Of a stretch of 64,000 nt of DNA, positions 45,094 to 53,440 are shown piece after piece. The first letter of the stretch is position 1, and each line of letters begins with the position of its first letter. The notes beneath the pieces were generated by a model, which was given only the letters and a program-made list of their open reading frames with translations, was not told where the DNA came from and made no database searches. Location: NCBI RefSeq assembly GCF_001509835.1, contig NZ_JXTJ01000003.1, positions 310,001 to 374,000 on the forward strand, read 5' to 3'. The translations under genes were made by a program, and so were the position numbers. This stretch comes from Allobosea sp. WAO (GTDB taxonomy: Bacteria > Pseudomonadota > Alphaproteobacteria > Rhizobiales > Beijerinckiaceae).

Positions 45094-45642
45094 TCAGGGA
45101 TTGTCCTTGTCGATCAGCGGTTTCGCGGCGATCACGATCTCCATGCCGGTCGCGGCGAAATCGAAGACCTGCGTCCGCTGCGGCGGCCTGCCGGCATTGG
45201 CGAAGAGCTCGTCGACCGTCGCTTCCTCGGAGAGGAAAAGGAAATCGGCATGCGGCCCGGTTTCCGGATAGGCGTCGATCGCATGCCAGGTGCCGCGATG
45301 GAACATCACGCCCTCGCCGTCGAGGCGGAAGGCGCGCAGAGCCTCCGGCTCGGGCGGCGCCTCGGAAGGCTCTGCGACCACGATGATGGCCGGCGGCCCG
45401 CCGAGCGGCAGGCGCGCCTCGGTGACGTGGAGATGGCGCTCGATCACCGCCACGACGAAGGGCCGGGCATGGTAGCGCACGAGTTGCAGGCGCGGCCTGG
45501 TTTCGGCGGCGAAGGGCTGGACCCAGATGTCGTAACCGTCGCGACCTGCGTCGCGCTTGCCGGAGGGGGCGAGGATGCGGCCATAGGGCGCGAAGGTCTC
45601 CGGCGTCAGCGGCGCGACGGGAATGCGGATCGTCCGGTTCAT
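45094..45642 (-). CDS. Ureidoglycolate lyase (AllA family)
   Basis: This 182-residue cupin-like protein of the AllA type splits ureidoglycolate into glyoxylate and urea at the end of allantoin breakdown. Seen: VAPLTPETFAPYGRILAPSG at the N-terminus, VIERHLHVTEARLPLGGPPAIIVVAEP, and FHRGTWHAIDAYPETGPHADFLFL. It is separated from the upstream tctC by a terminator (45689-45714), so it is probably its own unit. No other allantoin gene is nearby. It may link to urea from the URC cluster only loosely. Confidence 0.78.
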   Translation of the reverse strand: MNRTIRIPVAPLTPETFAPYGRILAPSGKRDAGRDGYDIWVQPFAAETRPRLQLVRYHARPFVVAVIERHLHVTEARLPLGGPPAIIVVAEPSEAPPEPEALRAFRLDGEGVMFHRGTWHAIDAYPETGPHADFLFLSEEATVDELFANAGRPPQRTQVFDFAATGMEIVIAAKPLIDKDNP

Positions 45643-45688
45643 GCTGCATCCTCTGCGAGATCGTGAGCCCTTCCGGGGCCCGAAAGCA

Positions 45689-45714
45689 AACGGCGGGCCT
45701 CGCGGCCCGCCGTT
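45689..45714 (-). terminator. Terminator of the tctBAC operon
   Basis: AACGGCGGGCC and GGCCCGCCGTT form a perfect 11-bp stem around TCGC. On the minus strand it is followed by TTTGCTTTCG, a weak T tract. It lies 30 bases past the tctC stop. Confidence 0.75.
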
Positions 45715-45744
45715 ACGATGCTGTGCTGCTTCGTCGTCCGGAGC

Positions 45745-46713
45745 TTACTTCGGCGCGGCCGAGAGCACCGGCGAGAGCTTGTCGGCGTCGCGCTTGATCA
45801 GCGCGGCGAAGCCGGCGGGCTTGCGCTCCTCGGCGGTCGGGATGACCGTGCCGAGATCGAGCAGGCGCTTCTTGACGGTCTCGTCGTCCAGGGCCTTGTC
45901 GAGCGCGTCGACGAGCTTGTCGACGACCTCCTTCGGGGTGCCCTTCGGCGCGGCGATGCCGTTCCAGGCTTCGATCTGATACTCGGGCAGCCCGGCTTCC
46001 TTGGTGGTCGGCACGTTCGGCAGGGCCGGCGAGCGCTCGGCCGAAGCGATGGCGTAGGCCTTGATGGTGCCGGCCTTGACCTGCTCGGAGACGGAGACGA
46101 TCTGGTCGCACATGAAGTCGATCTGGCCGGAGACCAGGTCGTTCAGCGCCGGGCCGGTGCCGCGATAGGCGACCGAGTTGAGCTTCGGCACGCCGAGCTG
46201 GCCCTTGAGCAGGGTGCAGGTCGTCCACGACACCGAGCCGACGCCGGCATGCGCCTCGTTGAGCTTGTCCGGGTTCGCCTTCACCAGCGCGACGAATTCC
46301 TTCAGGTCCTTCGGCGCCAGATCCTTCTTGGCGACGATCAGGATCGGCGTGCCGCCGGCAAGGCCGATCGCCTGCATGCCGTTGATCGGATCGTATTTCA
46401 GGCCGGGATAGGTCGCAGGCGCCGCGGAGAAGGTGCCGAGATGGCCCATCGCAATGGTGTACCCGTCCGGCGCTGAGGTCAGCGCGCGGGTGATGCCGGT
46501 CGTGCCGCCGGCGCCGGCGACGTTCTCGACCACGACCTGTTGGCCGAGCGTCTTCGACATGTTCTCGCCGACGATACGGGCGATGACGTCGGTCGGACCG
46601 CCGGCCGCGAAGGGTACGATCATGGTGATCGGCCGCTCCGGATACTTGGTCTGCGCCTGGGCCGGGGCGGCGAGCGCCAATGCGGCGACGACGCCGAGGG
46701 CAAGCTTCTTCAT
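45745..46713 (-). CDS. tctC: Tripartite tricarboxylate transporter substrate-binding protein
   Basis: This periplasmic Bug/TctC-type binding protein has 322 residues from ATG 46713 (GGGAGGAA upstream), with signal peptide MKKLALGVVAALALAAPAQA. YPERPITMIVPFAAGGPTDVIARIVGENM is the canonical N-terminus, then VENVAGAGGTTGITRAL, and the C-terminal NGIAAPKGTPKEVVDKL. It binds a carboxylate and passes it to the TctAB membrane pair. It is the last gene of the LysR-tctB-tctA-tctC unit. The ligand is not predictable; the family takes many organic acids. Confidence 0.92.
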   Translation of the reverse strand: MKKLALGVVAALALAAPAQAQTKYPERPITMIVPFAAGGPTDVIARIVGENMSKTLGQQVVVENVAGAGGTTGITRALTSAPDGYTIAMGHLGTFSAAPATYPGLKYDPINGMQAIGLAGGTPILIVAKKDLAPKDLKEFVALVKANPDKLNEAHAGVGSVSWTTCTLLKGQLGVPKLNSVAYRGTGPALNDLVSGQIDFMCDQIVSVSEQVKAGTIKAYAIASAERSPALPNVPTTKEAGLPEYQIEAWNGIAAPKGTPKEVVDKLVDALDKALDDETVKKRLLDLGTVIPTAEERKPAGFAALIKRDADKLSPVLSAAPK

Positions 46714-46777
46714 GCGTATTCCTCCCAATGAAACGTTGTTCAGAGCGTTGCGGGTTCGGGGCTGCTAGGCAACCCCG

Positions 46778-48280
46778 TCATTCGGTGAAGACCTCGTCGC
46801 GCTTCTTCGCCATCGAGGGCAGCAGCGCGATGACCAGGATCGCGACCGCGACGACCAGCAGGCCGGCCGAGATCGGCCGTTCGATGAAGGTCATGAACGA
46901 ACCGCGCGAGATGATCAGCGCCTGACGCAGCTTCTCCTCCATCAGCTTGCCGAGCACGAAGCCGAGCAGCATCGGAGCCGGCTCGAAGCCGAGCTTGATC
47001 AGGAGGTAGCCGAACAGGCCGAACAGCGCGGTGAAGGCGACGTCGACCGGCTGGTTGTTCACCGAGTAGATGCCGATCGAGCAGAAGATCAGGATCGCCG
47101 GGAACATCAGGCGGTAGGGCACCTGCAGCAGCTTCACCCAGACGCCGACCAGCGGCAGGTTGATAATCAGCAGCATCAGGTTGCCGATCCACATCGAGGC
47201 GATCATGCCCCAGAACAGCTCCGGGTTCTTGGTCATGACCTGCGGGCCGGGGATGATGCCGTGGATCGTCATCGCGCCGACCATCAGCGCCATCACCGCA
47301 TTCGGCGGAATGCCGAGGGTGAGCAGCGGGATGAAGGCGGTCTGGGCGCCGGCATTGTTGGCCGATTCCGGCCCGGCGACGCCCTCGATCGCGCCCTTGC
47401 CGAAGCGCGAGGGATCCTTGGCGATCTTCTTCTCCAGCGTGTAGCTCGCGAACGGGCCGAGCACCGCGCCGTTGCCCGGCAGGATGCCGAGCACGCCGCC
47501 GATGAAGGTGCCGCGCAGGCAGGGCGCGGTCGACTGCTTGATATCCTCCCAGCTCGGCAGGAGCCTGCCGATCTTGGCCTTCACGACGTCGCGTGCCTCG
47601 GGATTTTCAAGATTGCGCAGCACTTCGGCGAAGCCGAACACGCCCATCGCCAGCACGGCGAAGTCGATGCCGTCGGCGAGCGGCGGGAAGCCGAAGGTCA
47701 TGCGCTCCTGGCCGGTCTCGAGATCGGTGCCGATGGTCGAGAGCAGCAGGCCGAGCATGATCATGCAGAAGGCCTTGAGGATCGAGCCGCGCGCCAGCAC
47801 GACCGCGAAGCACAGGCCCATCACCATCAGCGAGAAGTATTCGGCCGGGCCGAACAGCAGGGCGAGTTTGGTCAGGGGCGCGCCGAGCGCCGCGATGATC
47901 AGTGTCGCGAAGCAGCCGGCGACGAAGGAGCCGATCGCGGCGGTACCGAGCGCCACGCCGGCGCGGCCCTGCTTGGCCATCTGGTGACCGTCGAGCGTGG
48001 TGACGACCGCGGTGGCCTCGCCGGGGATGTTGACCAGGATCGCGGTGGTCGAGCCGCCGTACTGCGCGCCGTAATAGATGCCGGCGAGCATGATCAGCGC
48101 GCCGACCGGATCGAGGCCGAAGGTGATCGGCAAGAGCATGGCGATGGTGGCGACCGGGCCGACGCCCGGCAGCACGCCGATCAGCGTGCCGACGAGGCAG
48201 CCGACGAAGGCGAGGGCGATGTTCTGCAGGCCGAGCGCGACGGAGAAGCCGAGCCCGAGATTGGCGATCATGTCATGCAT
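46778..48280 (-). CDS. tctA: Tripartite tricarboxylate transporter large membrane subunit
   Basis: This 500-residue integral membrane protein has about 11-12 helices. GVLPGVGPVATIAMLLP and, in the second half, GGVLGILPGNGAVLGPFASYTLEKK are the paired TctA motifs; YYGAQYGGSTTAILVNIPGEA and SANNAGAQTAFIPLLTLGIPPNAVMALM are further hallmarks. It carries the substrate path driven by an ion gradient. It lies 4 bases after tctB and 64 before tctC. Confidence 0.94.
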   Translation of the reverse strand: MHDMIANLGLGFSVALGLQNIALAFVGCLVGTLIGVLPGVGPVATIAMLLPITFGLDPVGALIMLAGIYYGAQYGGSTTAILVNIPGEATAVVTTLDGHQMAKQGRAGVALGTAAIGSFVAGCFATLIIAALGAPLTKLALLFGPAEYFSLMVMGLCFAVVLARGSILKAFCMIMLGLLLSTIGTDLETGQERMTFGFPPLADGIDFAVLAMGVFGFAEVLRNLENPEARDVVKAKIGRLLPSWEDIKQSTAPCLRGTFIGGVLGILPGNGAVLGPFASYTLEKKIAKDPSRFGKGAIEGVAGPESANNAGAQTAFIPLLTLGIPPNAVMALMVGAMTIHGIIPGPQVMTKNPELFWGMIASMWIGNLMLLIINLPLVGVWVKLLQVPYRLMFPAILIFCSIGIYSVNNQPVDVAFTALFGLFGYLLIKLGFEPAPMLLGFVLGKLMEEKLRQALIISRGSFMTFIERPISAGLLVVAVAILVIALLPSMAKKRDEVFTE

Positions 48281-48284
48281 CGTG

Positions 48285-48803
48285 TCAGATCCCGAAGAGC
48301 CAGGGAGCCAGCGGGATCGGCAGGCTCAGCGCGTATTTGAAAAGGAGGGCACAGCCGATGGTCATCACGATCGCGAAGATCGCCAGCTCCTTGAGCTTGA
48401 CGTCCTCCGCGGCAAGACCGGAGACGAAGACGACGAGCGGTCCGGAAACCAGCATGCCGAGGGCGGGAACCTTGAGCGGGCCGATCTCGAAGCCGCGGAT
48501 CGTCAGGCCGAAGAGGCAGGCGGCGCCGAGCACGAACAGCACGCCGCGCCAGGACCAGCCGGCGAGCTTCTCGCCCTTGTAGCGCAGCGAGTTCACGCTC
48601 AGCAGCAGGCCGAGCGCGCCGCAGATCACTGCGAAGGACTTCGGCAGCATGCCCGGTCCGAGCTGACGCAACGTGCCGGTCGCCAGATCGCGCGACAGGA
48701 ACAAGGCGAGGCCGGCGAGGACGACCATGAACAGTCCTGCCGCGAAATCCTGGGTCGATCGGATACGCAGCCCCTGCGCCGACTCGATCTTGTTCAAACT
48801 CAT
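48285..48803 (-). CDS. tctB: Tripartite tricarboxylate transporter small membrane subunit
   Basis: This 172-residue TctB protein is predicted to have four membrane helices: DFAAGLFMVVLAGLALFLS, MLPKSFAVICGALGLLLSVN, WSWRGVLFVLGAACLFGLTI and the C-terminal LAIFAIVMTIGCALLFKYAL. The start ATG 48803 has GGAGG upstream and overlaps the LysR stop by one base. It works with TctA as the membrane complex. Confidence 0.88.
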   Translation of the reverse strand: MSLNKIESAQGLRIRSTQDFAAGLFMVVLAGLALFLSRDLATGTLRQLGPGMLPKSFAVICGALGLLLSVNSLRYKGEKLAGWSWRGVLFVLGAACLFGLTIRGFEIGPLKVPALGMLVSGPLVVFVSGLAAEDVKLKELAIFAIVMTIGCALLFKYALSLPIPLAPWLFGI

Positions 48804-49792
48804 CAATAACCTCCGGCTTGGGTCGCGACGGCGCGCATCGCGGGCTTTCGGGCGTGCACCGGCACGGTGAAGGGCAGGGTGATACGCTCGTCGATGAGCG
48901 TGACGCTCTCTCGCAGGATGGCAAGAAAATCGTCGCGCGCGGAAAGCTTCTGCTGCGGCCGCCAGGCAACGCCGACGAGCGCGCCGGGCGGCGGCGGGTC
49001 GAGCAGCGCGCCGCGCAGGCGGCGCATGGTGACGCCGGGAAAACTCAGTCGCGAAACCCAGTCCGGGGCCAGCGACATGCCGAGCCCGGCGGCGACCGCC
49101 GACATCATGGCCGGCTTCTCGGTCGCTTCGATGATGACGTTCGGCACGGCGCCGACGCTCTCGAAATAGGCCATGACGAGGTCGTAGGCGAAGGGGCGGA
49201 TCCGCTTCGACGGCACCACGAAGGGCTCGCCTACCAGGTCCTGCATGGTCAGGTCGTCACGCGCCGCCAGCGGGTGGGCGTCGTTCAGCACGACGATCGG
49301 GCGCTCGACCCGCAGCACTTCGAAAGCGCAGTCGGTCGGCTTCCGCGGCGGGCGCAGCAGCGCGAGGTCGAGCTTGCCGGCCTCCAGCATCTGGACGAGC
49401 GGCGCTGTCATCGCCTCGACGAACTTGATCTCGATGCCGGGATGGCGGGCGCGGAAGGTGACCAGCGCCTCTGGCACGAAGCTGGACGAGGCGGCGTCGA
49501 TCGCCCCGACCCGCAACACTTTGCTCGAGGCCAGCGAAGCCTCGCGGACCGAGCGCGAGGCGCGCTCCATCCTGACCAGGATGCCCTTGGCTTCCTCGAG
49601 CATGATCAGACCGGCGCGGGTGAGGGCGACCTGACGGGTCGTGCGCGTCAGCAGGCTGACGCCGAGTCCATCCTCCAGCGCGCTGATCTGGCGCGAGAGA
49701 GCGGGTGGCGCGAGGCCGAGCCGCTCGGCCGCTCGGCCGAAATGAAGCTCCTCCGCCACCGCGATGAAGCATCGCAGTTGCCGCAGATCCAT
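48803..49792 (-). CDS. LysR-family transcriptional regulator, leading the tct operon
   Basis: This 329-residue regulator starts at ATG 49792 (GGGGAG upstream). MDLRQLRCFIAVAEELHFGRAAERLGLAPPALSRQISALEDGLG is the winged HTH, followed by a periplasmic-binding-like effector domain (VLRVGAIDAASSSFVPEALVTFRARHPGIEI). Unlike most LysR genes it is not divergent from its target: its TGA shares one base with the tctB ATG, so regulator and transporter are translationally coupled. The ligand is probably the transported acid (inference). Confidence 0.88.
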   Translation of the reverse strand: MDLRQLRCFIAVAEELHFGRAAERLGLAPPALSRQISALEDGLGVSLLTRTTRQVALTRAGLIMLEEAKGILVRMERASRSVREASLASSKVLRVGAIDAASSSFVPEALVTFRARHPGIEIKFVEAMTAPLVQMLEAGKLDLALLRPPRKPTDCAFEVLRVERPIVVLNDAHPLAARDDLTMQDLVGEPFVVPSKRIRPFAYDLVMAYFESVGAVPNVIIEATEKPAMMSAVAAGLGMSLAPDWVSRLSFPGVTMRRLRGALLDPPPPGALVGVAWRPQQKLSARDDFLAILRESVTLIDERITLPFTVPVHARKPAMRAVATQAGGY

Positions 49793-49908
49793 GGTTGTCG
49801 CGTCTCCCCTCTGGCGTATCGCTTTTTGTGATATCGTCCAGTGATTTCTGTTATGCCCCTTTAGCGTCAACCGCTCAATTTGCGACCCTAGAGCAATTCA
49901 TAATTTAT

Positions 49909-49929
49909 TGGCAACAAAGCTCGTTGCCA
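49909..49929. repeat. Inverted repeat between LysR and the DMT gene
   Basis: TGGCAAC (49909-49915) and GTTGCCA (49923-49929) form a 7-bp arm repeat with a 7-base loop inside an AT-rich stretch 117 bases upstream of the LysR start. It may be a regulator-binding site or a terminator of the DMT gene ending at 50027. Confidence 0.4.
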
Positions 49930-50026
49930 TGGGGACGGCATCCACAGGGTGAACGTCGCTCCCATGGCCGGGCGATGCCGTAATGGATTGATTCTTCGGG
50001 GTTTTTCCGCGCCCGGCCGAAGCCGG

Positions 50027-50968
50027 TCAAGCGGTCGGGGCACCCGCTCGTCTGGCGCTCCACAAGGTCGCGACCCGGCCGTCGATCAGCGCGAGTCCGA
50101 CGAAGATCGCGACCATGCCGGCGAAGTGGCGCGGCAAAAGCTCTTCGCCGAGAAGGCCGGAGCCGAGCAGGATGGCGCTGACCGGGATCAGGAAGGTCAC
50201 CAGCATGACGTTGCTCGGCCCGGCCGCGCGCATGATCCGGAAGAAGATGATGTAGGCCAGCGCCGTCGAGATCAGCGCCAGGCCGATCGCCGCCAGGATC
50301 GCCTGCTGCGAGGGGACCGGCAGCGTCCAGGGCGGATGCAGGAAAAAGACGATCGGAACGATCATGATGGTCGAGGCGGAAAGCTGTCCGGTCGCGGCAA
50401 CGAGCGGCGAGATGCCACGAAAGCGCCGGCCGAACAGGCCGGAGAAGGCGTAGGAGACCGCCGCAAGAACGCAGGCGAGCTGCGCCGCCAGATTAGAACC
50501 GAGGCCGCCGAGCGCATCGGGGCCCATCAGGATGCCGACGCCGATGAGGCCGGCCAGAACGCCGCCGAGCTTCAGCCCGGTCGCCTTCTCATTGCCGAAG
50601 CAGTGCATCACCAGCACGGCGAAGATCGGTGTCGTGGCGTTCAAAATCGAGGCGAGGCCGCTGGCGATCTGCTGCTGGCCCCAGAGGAAAAGGCTGAACG
50701 GGATCAGGTTGTTGAGGATGCCCATGCCGAAAAAAGCGAGCCAGAGGCTGCGCCCGACCGCCATGGATTGCCCGGTGATTCGGACCACCAGCAGCAGCGA
50801 CAGGGCCGCGAGGCCGACGCGGACCTGCACGACAGCGAAGGGCGGCCATTCCGCCACGGTGAGCTTGTTGAAGAAGAACGAGCCGCCCCACAGGACCGAG
50901 AGGGCGAGGAGCAGGAGCCACTCGGTCGGGCCCATGCGCAGCGCGGGAGCAGAGGTCGGCTGTGTCAT
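50027..50968 (-). CDS. EamA/DMT-superfamily transporter
   Basis: This 313-residue protein has ten predicted membrane helices in two EamA halves. It starts WLLLLALSVLWGGSFFFNKL and the second half begins NLAAQLACVLAAVSYAFSGLFGRRF. LNATTPIFAVLVMHCF and VTFLIPVSAILLGSGLLGEEL are the typical conserved helices. It is probably an exporter of amino acids or metabolites; the substrate is unknown. It ends facing the LysR promoter region. Confidence 0.87.
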   Translation of the reverse strand: MTQPTSAPALRMGPTEWLLLLALSVLWGGSFFFNKLTVAEWPPFAVVQVRVGLAALSLLLVVRITGQSMAVGRSLWLAFFGMGILNNLIPFSLFLWGQQQIASGLASILNATTPIFAVLVMHCFGNEKATGLKLGGVLAGLIGVGILMGPDALGGLGSNLAAQLACVLAAVSYAFSGLFGRRFRGISPLVAATGQLSASTIMIVPIVFFLHPPWTLPVPSQQAILAAIGLALISTALAYIIFFRIMRAAGPSNVMLVTFLIPVSAILLGSGLLGEELLPRHFAGMVAIFVGLALIDGRVATLWSARRAGAPTA

Positions 50969-51054
50969 GGTGCAATCTGTCTTCGCAGGGCGGGTCAGCC
51001 TGCGTCAGTAGGCAGCCGGGCTGCGCCCGGCCACCCGATTTCCGTGAGGCAGTC

Positions 51055-51717
51055 TCAGGCGGCTTCCGCCTCGCGCGCTGCCCACATCGCCTTGAAGCCC
51101 GGGCGTGCATGGCAGGCCTCGAGCCAGGCCTTGACGTTGGGGGCCGCGTCGAAGAGCTGCGCCGCCGGCTTGGCGTAGCGGATGATCTCGGCGACATTGA
51201 TGTCGACGACGGTGAAGCGCCCACCCATCACGTAGCCGCCGCCTTCCGCCAGCGCCTTGTCGAGCACGGCGAAGGGGGCCGGCAGGGCGGCGAGCGCGGC
51301 GGCGACGATGGCCGGGTCGCGCTTCTCCAGCGGATAGGCGGCGAGGTGATAGGTCAGGTTGAGCGCATGCGTCTCGCATTCGGTCGCCGCCCACAGTGCC
51401 CACATCGCCGCGAGCCCTTCCTCCTGCACGTCCTTGGGCGCCAGCGGCCCGCCATGCTTGCGGGCGAGGTAGAGGTTGATCGCCAGCGATTCGTGCAGGA
51501 CGAAGCCGTCATCGTCGATCGACGGGATGTGCCCGTTGGGGTTGACCTTGAGGAATTCCGGGCTGCGCGTATGGATCGGGGCGCCGGGCGCGTCGGGATC
51601 GGCGAGGCGGTAGGCCTGGATCACCGGCACCTGCTTGAATGAGATGCCGAGCTCGTTGGCGAGCCAGACATTGCGCGTCGCGCGCGAGCGGTGACAGCCA
51701 TAGATGGTCAGGGTCAT
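51055..51717 (-). CDS. Glutathione S-transferase family protein
   Basis: This 220-residue protein has the thioredoxin-like N-domain (LTIYGCHRSRATRNVWLANELGISFKQVPV, then NPNGHIPSIDDDGFVLHESLAINLYLARKHG) and an all-helical C-domain (GGYVMGGRFTVVDINVAEIIRYA). The ESxAI glutathione-binding motif is present. The substrate is unknown. The start is ATG 51717; a longer frame to 51870 reads through the palindromic repeat and is rejected. Confidence 0.87.
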   Translation of the reverse strand: MTLTIYGCHRSRATRNVWLANELGISFKQVPVIQAYRLADPDAPGAPIHTRSPEFLKVNPNGHIPSIDDDGFVLHESLAINLYLARKHGGPLAPKDVQEEGLAAMWALWAATECETHALNLTYHLAAYPLEKRDPAIVAAALAALPAPFAVLDKALAEGGGYVMGGRFTVVDINVAEIIRYAKPAAQLFDAAPNVKAWLEACHARPGFKAMWAAREAEAA

Positions 51718-51802
51718 GAGAAAGGTCTCGCGGGGAAGGGCTTCGCTCCGAATCCGTCGCAACGGAGCGAAGAGAGCATACTGATTCTGAAAGGAAACGC
51801 AT

Positions 51803-51897
51803 GTCATCCCGGGCTCGCGCAGCGAGACCCGGGATCCATGCCGGAGCATTTCCGAAAGAGGCTCAGGCATGGATCCCGGCTCTTCGGCCGGGATGAC
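51803..51897. repeat. Palindromic element, family A, copy 2
   Basis: GTCATCCCGG (51803-51812) and CCGGGATGAC (51888-51897) are exact inverted ends. An inner arm GGATCCATGCC/GGCATGGATCC gives 11 bp, and a small CGGCTCTTCGGCCG arm lies near the right end. Same plan as copy 1 at 831-928. It lies between the acyl-CoA dehydrogenase 3' end and the GST promoter. Confidence 0.75.
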
Positions 51898-51940
51898 TAG
51901 TGTGTTTGAGCGACCGCGGTCTGCCCAACGGCTGGGCTAC

Positions 51941-53098
51941 TTATCCCAGCTGGCGCAGGGTTTCACGAGCGATGATCAGGCGCTGGATCTCGGAGGTTCC
52001 TTCGTAGATCCGGGTGATCCGCGCGTCGCGGGCATAGCGCTCGACCGGGAAGTCGCGGCAATAGCCGGCGCCGCCATGAATCTGGATCGCGGCATCTGTG
52101 CAGCGATGCGCAGCCTCCGAGGCGAAGAGCTTGGCCATCGAGGCTTCCTTGGCGAAGGGCTCGCCGCGGTCCTTCTTCGCGGCGGCATCGAGGATCAATA
52201 GGCGCGAGGCGTGCAGATCGAGCTCCCGATCGGCGATCAGCCATTGCAGGCCCTGGAATTCGGTCAGGGCCTGACCGAACTGCTTGCGCTCGCGGGCATA
52301 GGATTTGGCTGCGTCCATCGCCGCCCGGGCGATCCCGAGCGAAACCGAGGCGACGCCGATGCGCCCGCCTGCGAGCTCGCCGACCGCGACGCGAAAACCG
52401 TCATTCTCCTTGCCCATCAGGGCCTCGACCGGAATGCGCGCGCCCTCGAAGCGGATCGTGTTGGTGGCCGAGCCGGTCTGGCCCATCTTCTTCTCGGCCT
52501 TGCCGACGCTGACGCCCGGCGTGTCGGCGGGAACGAGGAAGACCGAGATGCCCTTGCCCTTCGGCGCATCCGGATTGGTCACGCCCCAGACGACGAAAAG
52601 ACCGGCATACTCCCCGGATGTGATGAAAATCTTCTCGCCGTCGAGGACATAGGTGTCGCCGTCGCGGCGGGCGCGCAGCTTCATCCCGGCCGGGTCGGAG
52701 CCGGCTCCGGCCTCGGTCAGGCAGAAGGCGCCAGCCGGATAGGTCCCGTCGGCAAGCTTCGGCAGATACTCGGCTTGCTGCTCTGAGCTGCCGACGGCCT
52801 GGATGGCTTCGCCGACCATGTTGGTCACCGAGGTCGTCACCGCCGTCGAGGCACAGGCCGCCGCCAGCTCCTCCAGTGCCAGGGCGAAGGCGACGGTGCC
52901 CGCTTCCGAACCGCCGAACCCGGCCTGGATGTTGAGGGCCATGAAGCCGTTTTCGGCGAGCAGTTTGAGATTGGCGAGGAACTCGGCCCGGCCTTCGCCG
53001 CGGTCGAGCGTCTCGGCCAGAGGCGCCAGCCGTTCGGTCGCGAGCTTGCGCGCGCTGTCGCGGATCAGCTCTTCCTCCTCGGTGAAGGCAAAATGCAT
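51941..53098 (-). CDS. Acyl-CoA dehydrogenase
   Basis: This flavoenzyme oxidises an acyl-CoA, passing electrons to ETF and then to the ETF-QO at 27912. It has 385 residues from ATG 53098 (MHFAFTEEEELIRDSARKLA). FCLTEAGAGSDPAGMK is the FAD/substrate signature, MGQTGSATNTIRFEGARIP follows, ASVSLGIARAAMDAAKSYARERKQFGQ is signature 2, and IYEGTSEIQ holds the catalytic E366. Chain-length or branched-chain preference is unknown. Confidence 0.93.
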   Translation of the reverse strand: MHFAFTEEEELIRDSARKLATERLAPLAETLDRGEGRAEFLANLKLLAENGFMALNIQAGFGGSEAGTVAFALALEELAAACASTAVTTSVTNMVGEAIQAVGSSEQQAEYLPKLADGTYPAGAFCLTEAGAGSDPAGMKLRARRDGDTYVLDGEKIFITSGEYAGLFVVWGVTNPDAPKGKGISVFLVPADTPGVSVGKAEKKMGQTGSATNTIRFEGARIPVEALMGKENDGFRVAVGELAGGRIGVASVSLGIARAAMDAAKSYARERKQFGQALTEFQGLQWLIADRELDLHASRLLILDAAAKKDRGEPFAKEASMAKLFASEAAHRCTDAAIQIHGGAGYCRDFPVERYARDARITRIYEGTSEIQRLIIARETLRQLG

Positions 53099-53440
53099 GC
53101 AGGTTCGCTCGCTGGACTGGACGATCGGTGCGGAGCTTAGAGCGCGCCCGAGCCGGCGCCAACGCGAAGCTTCGCCGGCGGGTTTTGCGCCCACGGGCGC
53201 TCGCCCGAGCCACGAAGTTTCGACTTGACGGCGAAGATTGCGAGGCGCATGTGCCGCGCTGTTCGCCGGCTCGCGCCTTCGGCCTGTCCGGCGACCTCAC
53301 AGGAACCTTTGAACCCCATGCCAAGCGACAGTCCCAGTCGACAGTCCTTGCCGTCGCCGGCCCGCCCGGGCGCCTGAGCCGTAAACCGGCAGGCTCGCCC
53401 GCGTTCGGCCGATCGACGGCCGAACGAAAGGAAGCGGGCC
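53099..53440. promoter_or_regulatory. Divergent region with mgtE leader hairpins
   Basis: These 342 bases lie between the acyl-CoA dehydrogenase (minus) and mgtE (plus). No gene is convincing. GCCGGCG/CGCCGGC (53152-53158 and 53173-53179) form a stem near the acyl-CoA dehydrogenase side. Right before mgtE, CGTTCGGCCG (53402-53411) pairs with CGGCCGAACG (53417-53426), a 10-bp stem with a 5-base loop that ends 14 bases from the ATG, next to the AAGGAAG ribosome-binding site. A Mg-responsive leader is possible but I recognise no known riboswitch class. Confidence 0.45.
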
